DNA from: Amycolatopsis benzoatilytica AK 16/65
Lineage (GTDB): Bacteria; Actinomycetota; Actinomycetes; Mycobacteriales; Pseudonocardiaceae
NCBI RefSeq assembly: GCF_000383915.1
Contig: NZ_KB912942.1
Location: 8,388,470-8,452,469 of the forward strand
Length of the DNA stretch: 64,000 bases
Direction: 5' to 3'
Below the pieces are notes generated by a model. That model did no database searches and was not told where the DNA came from. It worked only from the letters and a program-made list of their open reading frames with translations. The stretch's first letter is position 1. Every line of letters starts with the position of its first letter. Positions 57,348 through 64,000 of this stretch are shown here, piece by piece. The position numbers and the translations under genes are program-made.

Positions 57348-60307
57348 GACTGCATCTGCTGGAGGTGGAAGCCTTTGGCCCGTACGCGGGCCGGGAGGTG
57401 GTGGACTTCGACGCGCTCGGCGCCGACGGCCTGTTCCTTCTCCACGGCGACACCGGCGCCGGCAAGACCACGCTGCTCGACGCGATCGCGTTCGCGTTGT
57501 TCGGCGTGGTTCCGGGCGCGCGCGGCGACGTCAAGCGGTTGCGCTGCGATCTCGCCGAGCCCGATCAGCGGACCGAGGTCGTGCTGGAGTTAACCGTGCA
57601 GGGGCAGCGGCTGCGGATCGTGCGCGGTCCGGAATACCTGCGGCCGAAGAAACGCGGCGACGGGTTCACCACACAGCAGGCCCGGGTTTCCCTGACCTGG
57701 GTCGGCGAACCGCCCGCCGGGCTGCCGCCGGACGGGAGCATCCGCATCGACGAGGTGGCCCGCACCGTCGAGCGGCTGCTGGGCATGACCGCGGCGCAGT
57801 TCTTCCAGGTCGTGCTCTTGCCGCAGGGAGAGTTCGCGAAGTTCCTCCGCAGCGACACCACCGAGCGCGAGAAGCTGTTGGAACGGCTTTTCGGCACCGA
57901 GCGGTTCTCGGACGTGGAACGCTGGTTCGCGGATTTGCGCGCCGAACGTGGCCGGGCACTGGAGCAGCGGCAGCAACAAGTTCGTGAGCTGCTCGCGCGC
58001 TATGCGCAAGAGGCGCAACAGGAACCGCCGGAAGAAGACCAGGCAGCTTGGGCGGAAACGGTGCTGGCCGAGGTCGCGGCTCGGGCCGGAGCGGCGGAAA
58101 CCGAGTCTGCACAAGCACGTGCGGCAGCCAAGGCAGCCGAATCCGCGTTGCGCGAAGCCGAGGAGGATGCCGACAAGATCCGCCGGGTCCGACTCGCGCA
58201 TACCCGGCTCGCGCAGATTGCCGAGCAGGCAACCGAACGCGCGGGCTGGACGGCGGAGATCGCGGCGGCGCGGCGGGCCGGTGCGGTGCTGCCCGAAGCC
58301 GAGCTGATGGATCGGCGCACCGCTGAGCTCGGCGATGCGCAAGCGCTGGCGGCCGACCGGATCCGGGACCTCGCCGACCTGGAGTTCGACGGTGCCGGGC
58401 TGACGGTCGCCGACCTGCGCGAGCGGGCGGGTGCCGTCCGGGAAGAGGCCGGTGCGCTTGCCGAACTGGTCGCGGAAGCTCGGCAGCAGCAGCGCGACGA
58501 ACAACGTCAGGCGGAGCAGCGAAAAGCCGCGGAGAAGGCAGCCGAGCGTGTCGCGGGGCTGGCCGAACGGCTGACTGAACTGCCTGAATTGATCGTGGCC
58601 GCGCGGGCAGCGGCGACGGCGGCCGGGGAAGCCGCGGCGAAACTGGACGGTGCCAAGTCTCGGGTCGAAGACCTGGCGGCGCTTGCTCGGACTGCTGAGG
58701 AGCTGCCGCCGGCCGAGGCGCGGGTCGCGCGCGGCGAAGCGAAGCTGAGCGAAGTGATCGACGCGCATCAGACTGCCCGGCAACGGCGGCTCGACCTTCG
58801 CGAACGGCGGCTCGAGGGCATGGCCGCCGAGCTTGCCGCTGGCTTGACTGCCGGAGCGGCGTGCCCGGTGTGCGGATCGGCGGAGCATCCGGCTCCGGCG
58901 AACCACGATGCACGGCTCGTCGATCCGGCGGAGGAACGCGCCGCGGAGGAAGCCGAGCAGCAGGCTGCGGCGTTGCGTCAGCGGGTCGTGTCCGCGTTGG
59001 AAGAGGCGAAAGCGCGTGTTGTCGCCTTGCGCGAACGACTGGCAGGACGCACCGCCGAGGAGATCGCGGCGGCGCTCGCCCAGGCCCGCACGTCGGTCGC
59101 GGAGCTTTCCGCGCAGGCGCAGCGCAAGGACCGTTTGGACCAGAAGGTCGTTGAGCTGGAGCGGGACGCTGAGCAGGCTGCCGAACAGCGGCGGCTGGCG
59201 GAGCGGTCGGTCACCGAGGCGAACGGCGAGATCCGGGCGTTGGCCGAGCGGATGGCCGAGCGCGAGCAGCGGCTGCTGACCGGCCGGGGCGAGTTCCCGG
59301 ACGTGCCGGCTCGACGGCGGCACCTGCTCACCTTCGCGGGTGCACTCGACGCGGCCGCCGAAGCCAACAATGCGGTCTCGGGTGCGGAGGTCCGGCTTGC
59401 GGAGCAGCGAGATCTGGTGGAGATCTCCCTGCATGCCAAGGGGTTCTCGACGATCGAGGAGATGCGCGCGGCGGTACGGAACGACGAGCAGATCGCCAAA
59501 CTCGAACAGGGCCTAGCCGAGGCGGACGCGATGGCCGCCGGCGCACGGGAGATGCTCGCACAGCCGGAGCTGTTCGGGATCGGCCCGGAGGACGAGGTTG
59601 TCGTCGCGCCGCTGGCCGAGAAGGCACAGGAGGCGCGCACCAGAGCGGACGCCGCTTTCGCCGCGCAGCAAGCGGTTTCGGCGCAGCATCGCGAACTGGT
59701 GAAGCTGGCCGGGCGGATGGGCGACGCGTTGGCGGAGCTGGGCCCGTTGGAGAAGGAACACGCGGAACTGCGCGCACTGGCCGAAGTGGTCAACGGGCGA
59801 GGGCAGAACGCGCGGAAGATGTCGTTGCGGTCGTACGTTTTGGCGGCCCGGCTGGAAGAAGTCGCGCTCGCGGCGACGGCGCGGCTGCGCACGATGAGCC
59901 AGGGGCGGTATTCGTTCGTGCACTCGGACGCTGCCGGCGTACGCGGCACCAGAGGCGGCCTGGGCCTCGACGTACTGGACGACTACTCCGGCGCGATCCG
60001 GCCGGCCAAAACCCTGTCCGGCGGCGAGTCGTTCCTGGCGTCGCTGTCGCTGGCGCTGGGGCTGGCCGACGTGGTCGCGGGCGAGACCGGCGGAGCGTTG
60101 CTCGACACGCTCTTCGTGGACGAGGGTTTCGGCACTTTGGACGCCGAAACGCTGGACGTGGTGATGAACATCCTCGACGAACTCCGAGCGGGCGGACGCG
60201 TGGTGGGCTTGGTGTCGCACGTCGAGGAACTTCGCCAGCGCATTCCGACGCGGCTGCGAGTGCGGAAGTCGCGCACCGGGTCGAGAGTGGAGTTGCAGAC
60301 GGCTTGA
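57344..60307 (+). CDS. sbcC: SbcC ATPase subunit (Rad50-like)
   Basis: This 987-residue SMC-like ATPase has N-terminal Walker A HGDTGAGKTTLLDAI (~35-50). Two long coiled-coil arms rich in Ala, Glu, Arg and Gln (~200-500 and ~530-830) flank a zinc hook, C507-P-V-C510 (CPVCGSAEHPAP). The C-terminal half-ATPase has the signature TLSGGESFLASLSLALGLAD and Walker B LLDTLFVDEGFGTLD. It forms the complex with SbcD and drives DNA tethering and nuclease access. The GTG start overlaps the sbcD stop by 4 nt. Confidence 0.96.
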   Translation: MRLHLLEVEAFGPYAGREVVDFDALGADGLFLLHGDTGAGKTTLLDAIAFALFGVVPGARGDVKRLRCDLAEPDQRTEVVLELTVQGQRLRIVRGPEYLRPKKRGDGFTTQQARVSLTWVGEPPAGLPPDGSIRIDEVARTVERLLGMTAAQFFQVVLLPQGEFAKFLRSDTTEREKLLERLFGTERFSDVERWFADLRAERGRALEQRQQQVRELLARYAQEAQQEPPEEDQAAWAETVLAEVAARAGAAETESAQARAAAKAAESALREAEEDADKIRRVRLAHTRLAQIAEQATERAGWTAEIAAARRAGAVLPEAELMDRRTAELGDAQALAADRIRDLADLEFDGAGLTVADLRERAGAVREEAGALAELVAEARQQQRDEQRQAEQRKAAEKAAERVAGLAERLTELPELIVAARAAATAAGEAAAKLDGAKSRVEDLAALARTAEELPPAEARVARGEAKLSEVIDAHQTARQRRLDLRERRLEGMAAELAAGLTAGAACPVCGSAEHPAPANHDARLVDPAEERAAEEAEQQAAALRQRVVSALEEAKARVVALRERLAGRTAEEIAAALAQARTSVAELSAQAQRKDRLDQKVVELERDAEQAAEQRRLAERSVTEANGEIRALAERMAEREQRLLTGRGEFPDVPARRRHLLTFAGALDAAAEANNAVSGAEVRLAEQRDLVEISLHAKGFSTIEEMRAAVRNDEQIAKLEQGLAEADAMAAGAREMLAQPELFGIGPEDEVVVAPLAEKAQEARTRADAAFAAQQAVSAQHRELVKLAGRMGDALAELGPLEKEHAELRALAEVVNGRGQNARKMSLRSYVLAARLEEVALAATARLRTMSQGRYSFVHSDAAGVRGTRGGLGLDVLDDYSGAIRPAKTLSGGESFLASLSLALGLADVVAGETGGALLDTLFVDEGFGTLDAETLDVVMNILDELRAGGRVVGLVSHVEELRQRIPTRLRVRKSRTGSRVELQTA

Positions 60308-60548
60308 GGAGATCGGTGGTCGCGGCCGGTGGGCTGCGGAAGAGGCTGACCGGGGCAGGGCGGCTTGCGGAACGGGCGGCTGCGATCCAGCCCAGACGGC
60401 TGGCATACGGCACCCGGTGGAGGGATCTCGGCTGAGCCGGTGATTCGGGCTTGTCCAGCTGGCCGTCCGGGCGGCTCGGACCGCTGGACCCCCGGCGCGC
60501 GGCGACTCGGACCGCCAGACGCCGGACGGCCAGAGCTGCCCGGCCGCG

Positions 60549-61052
60549 TCAGGCGGACTTTTCGTGGTGCAGGAGCCACCGCTTCGCGTCGATGCCCCAG
60601 CGGAAGTTGCCGATGGCTCCGCCGGTGCGGACGACTCGGTGGCAGGGCACGAAAAGTGCCGCGGCGTTGCGGGCACAGGCTGACGCGGCAGCGCGTACGG
60701 CGGACGGGTTGCCGGTGAGGGTGGCGTACTCGGCGTAGCTCACCGGGCTGCCGGCCGGGACCTTCCGCAGCATCTCCCAGGCGTGCTCGCGGAACGGGCC
60801 AGAACGCTGGCGTACCTCGATGTCGGCGACAGCGTCGAGGTCGCCGCCGTGGTAGTCGCGGATGGCGGTGGTGACTGGGCCGAGGTCTCGGCGTTCGACC
60901 AGGGCCGTCGGGGCCAGGGACGGCGAGATGAGCGGTGTCAGATCGCTGACCTCGCCGGTCCAGCCAGAGGCCAGCACAGCGCCGTCGCCGGCCACAACGG
61001 CGGTGAAGGGGCCGATCTTGGTGTCCACAGTGGACCAGAACGCGGTGTTCAC
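60549..61052 (-). CDS. ogt: methylated-DNA-protein cysteine methyltransferase
   Basis: This 167-residue suicide DNA repair protein removes alkyl groups from O6-guanine. The acceptor cysteine is in LFVPCHRVV, preceded by the helix-turn-helix AEYATLTGNPSAVRAAASACARN. Beyond it, GAIGNFRWGIDAKRWLLHHE completes the fold. In this family the residue before PCHRV is often Ile or Val. GTG 61052 is used. The gene is 81 nt downstream of ada-alkA on the same strand, so both probably respond to alkylation together. Confidence 0.93.
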   Translation of the reverse strand: MNTAFWSTVDTKIGPFTAVVAGDGAVLASGWTGEVSDLTPLISPSLAPTALVERRDLGPVTTAIRDYHGGDLDAVADIEVRQRSGPFREHAWEMLRKVPAGSPVSYAEYATLTGNPSAVRAAASACARNAAALFVPCHRVVRTGGAIGNFRWGIDAKRWLLHHEKSA

Positions 61053-61133
61053 GGGGGAGTTCTCCTCAGGTGGTCACGAAACAGGGTGAGCGCGGCGGAC
61101 AGAGCGGGGCACGGGCGAACAAAGGCAAGCCGG

Positions 61134-62543
61134 TCAGGCAGCGTGCGACCGGAGGTACATCCCGGCGTACGAACTCCACGGCTGCCACCCGCGAGCTGAC
61201 GTCGTCAGGTCGACCCCCAGCTCCGCCGCGCCCCGGCGCACGGCAGGGTCGGCGGTCAGCAACACATCCGGTGCTCCCAGCAGGCGCATTGCGACATAGT
61301 CCGCCGTGCCGCAGTCGACGCCCGCCGCGAGCATCTCGGCACGCAGTTCGTCGGCGTCGCGGCCGATGTGCGGGTCCAGATCCCCGGCGACGATCGCCGC
61401 GGCGACCGTCTTCACCAGGGGTTTCACGTCTGCGTCGGCGATCGCCTGCGGGGTCGGGAAGAGGGTCGTGAGTGCGTCCATCGGCGGGGCCGCGGGCGGG
61501 ACAGGCTCGCCCAGTGCGACGACATCCGCGGCGGCCTCGCCCAGCAAGGCGCGGAGCAGGACTTCCGGACCGTCGACCGCGCCGGGCACGCGGATGCCGG
61601 GAGTCGCGGCCACCAGTGGTGCCAGGGCCTCGTCCGCGGCCAGGACACGGGCGACGGCCTCCGGATCGGCGTCCAGGTCGAGCAGCCGACGCACCCGAGT
61701 GACCGCGCTGCTCAGGTCTCGCAGGTCCGCCAGCGCCAGGTCGCATTGCACATGGCCGGGGCGCGGGCTGACCCACACCGATGCCGGGCCGTGCGGCAGG
61801 CGCAGCGTTCGGCCGTAACCGCCGTCTCTGGCCGCTTCGATGCCGGGCAACGCGCGGCTGATGTGGTAGTCCAGCACGCTGGCCGCATCGAACGGGGCGC
61901 GGAACGGCAGCCGGAGGCTGAGCCGCGTCGCGCCGCTTGGTTCCTCTCGTTTTCCGCGGCGCAGACTGGCCGCGCGCAGCTGCGACGGCGTCGTCGCGAA
62001 CACTTCGCGGATCGTTTCGTTGAACTGCCGGATGCTGGAAAACCCGGCCGCGAACGCGACATCGGTGAGCGGCAGCTGCGACATCTCGATCAACAGCCGC
62101 GCCGAATGGGCCCGGTGCGCGCGGGCCAGCCGGATCGGTCCGGCGCCGAGTTCGGCGGTCAGAACACGGCCCAGCTGACGTTCCGAGTAGCCCAGTCGGC
62201 TCGCCAGACCGGGCACGCCTTCGCGCTCGACCAGGCCGTCCGAAATCAGTCGCATGGCGCGCGACGCCAGGTCGGCGCGCACGTTCCAATCCGGCGATCC
62301 GGGCACGGCATCTGGCAGGCAGCGGCGGCACGCGCGGTAGCCGCTGGCCTGCGCCGCCGCGGACGTCGGGTAGAAGCGGACGTTCTGCGCCTTCGGCGTC
62401 AGCGCCGGGCAGGACGGGCGGCAGTAAATGCCCGTGGTGCGCACCGCCATGATGAACTGGCCGTCGAACCGCTGGTCGCGAGCGGTCACCGCGCGGTAGC
62501 AGCGCTCCGTGTCGCGCCAGATCGGCAGGGTCGAGGTAGCCAT
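61134..62543 (-). CDS. alkA: Ada-AraC-AlkA fusion: alkylation sensor-regulator and 3-methyladenine glycosylase
   Basis: The 469 residues hold three modules. The Ada zinc domain (~10-75) has cysteines in GIYCRPSCP and YRACRRCLP; the first accepts methyl from phosphotriesters. An AraC-type HTH (~85-185) contains LASRLGYSERQLGRVL and VAFAAGFSSIRQFNETI. The AlkA glycosylase (~200-469) has a HhH region and a C-terminal GTADYVAMRLLGAPDVLLTADPAVRRG stretch with the likely catalytic Asp. The start is ATG 62543. With ogt downstream it makes a complete alkylation-response unit. It is divergent from ychF. Confidence 0.92.
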   Translation of the reverse strand: MATSTLPIWRDTERCYRAVTARDQRFDGQFIMAVRTTGIYCRPSCPALTPKAQNVRFYPTSAAAQASGYRACRRCLPDAVPGSPDWNVRADLASRAMRLISDGLVEREGVPGLASRLGYSERQLGRVLTAELGAGPIRLARAHRAHSARLLIEMSQLPLTDVAFAAGFSSIRQFNETIREVFATTPSQLRAASLRRGKREEPSGATRLSLRLPFRAPFDAASVLDYHISRALPGIEAARDGGYGRTLRLPHGPASVWVSPRPGHVQCDLALADLRDLSSAVTRVRRLLDLDADPEAVARVLAADEALAPLVAATPGIRVPGAVDGPEVLLRALLGEAAADVVALGEPVPPAAPPMDALTTLFPTPQAIADADVKPLVKTVAAAIVAGDLDPHIGRDADELRAEMLAAGVDCGTADYVAMRLLGAPDVLLTADPAVRRGAAELGVDLTTSARGWQPWSSYAGMYLRSHAA

Positions 62544-62643
62544 ACGGTCGATGATGCCAGCAGGTGAGAGACCCGACTGGCGGAAATCCGACACCACGCT
62601 GCCGGTTCGCTCACCAGGGCGGAGCCGACCTCCGCGCGGCACG

Positions 62644-62649
62644 TAGACT
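62644..62649 (+). promoter_or_regulatory. -10 element of a leaderless ychF promoter
   Basis: TAGACT ends 8 nt before the GTG of ychF, with no ribosome-binding site between. Confidence 0.55.
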
Positions 62650-62657
62650 CAACGGCC

Positions 62658-63740
<1,083 letters not shown>

Positions 63741-63756
63741 CGGCAGGCCGCTGAAC

Positions 63757-63798
63757 CCGACCGGGCGATGCCCTCAGGGGCACCTCCCGGTCGGTGTT
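63757..63798 (+). terminator. terminator after ychF
   Basis: CCGACCGGG (63757-63765) pairs with CCCGGTCGG (63786-63794), with an inner TGCCC/GGGCA stem, and is followed by TGTTT. Confidence 0.8.
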
Positions 63799-63898
63799 TC
63801 GACAGAGGGTCGACGATGACGGCGGGCGTTGAACACCACGCCCAGCGACCATCGGAACAGGTTTCGGATCAGCTAGTCCGCTTGGTATCACGGATGGC

Positions 63899-64000
63899 AT
63901 GGCAATGACGTCGAGGCTGCGCGAGGAGCAAGAACGTGCGCTGGCCAGGCTCGCGGAGGGCTCGGCGTCAGCAAGCAGGAGCCCGTGGTGCGAGCGATCA
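63899..64000 (+). pseudogene. 5' part of a ribbon-helix-helix antitoxin-like gene, apparently frameshifted
   Basis: The frame from ATG 63899 reads MAMTSRLREEQERALARLAE, the strand and first helix of a CopG/RHH protein. The expected continuation, GLGVSKQEPVVRAI, is present but in another frame from about 63957, so a one-base indel lies near 63955-63960. TATCAC ends 7 nt before the ATG. The window ends here, so the rest and any toxin partner cannot be seen. Confidence 0.5.

Overview
The window is high-GC actinobacterial DNA with GTG starts, many apparently leaderless genes, and the mycothiol enzyme Mca. I infer a Pseudonocardiales genome, most likely Amycolatopsis or a close relative. This rests on the gene set and the dispersed intergenic stem-loops; no database was consulted. 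From memory of M. tuberculosis gene order, much of the window follows the Rv1074c to Rv1112 backbone: thiolase, cbs, metB, greA, DUF4307, mca, a small membrane protein, a DUF255 thioredoxin-like protein, a hemolysin III-like protein, a cis-prenyl transferase, phoH2, fumarase, glpX, xseB, xseA, an Rv1109c-like protein, ispH, a DUF6542 protein and ychF. Accessory blocks interrupt that order.

Layout. 1-2.8 kb: end of an MFS exporter, a three-unit 30-bp hairpin array, a thiolase, and a broken pentapeptide-repeat gene. 2.8-8.5 kb: the transsulfuration pair cbs and metB flanking three proline/glycine-rich or plain membrane proteins. 9.0-10.2 kb: threonine ammonia-lyase. 10.4-18.2 kb (minus strand): a type VII secretion-type polymorphic toxin operon made of a YbaB-like protein, an EspC-like protein, a 1409-residue toxin with a predicted autoprocessing domain and nuclease-like tip, an Imm49 immunity protein, and a two-copy YezG-like putative second immunity protein. 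18.4-20.2 kb: HPPD and a divergent Lrp/AsnC regulator. 20.2-31.9 kb: MBL-fold protein, greA, DUF4307, mca operon, a beta-helix lipoprotein, DUF255 protein, acyl-CoA oxidase, PAQR protein and prenyl transferase.

31.9-36.3 kb: a small secreted protein, a long structured leader before PhoH2 (PIN plus PhoH ATPase), GuaB1 and a DUF309 protein. 36.4-44.9 kb: accessory metabolism, including an MBL hydrolase, an OYE-family oxidoreductase, a Pr6Pr membrane protein, an S53 peptidase, an ATP-dependent DNA ligase, and a MocR regulator with a divergent EamA exporter. 44.9-54.2 kb: fumarase, a TrxR-like FNR, an S1 protease, glpX, the xse operon, ispH and a DUF6542 protein. 54.2-55.0 kb: a gene-poor stretch with repeats and an orphan operator-like palindrome. 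55.0-62.5 kb: a DNA repair neighbourhood (rmuC, sbcD-sbcC, ogt, ada-alkA). 62.7-64 kb: ychF and the start of an apparently frameshifted ribbon-helix-helix gene.

The strongest candidates for undescribed biology are the toxin/double-immunity operon and the multi-hairpin leader of phoH2. Two families of intergenic stem-loops and several clear operator sites are secondary observations.
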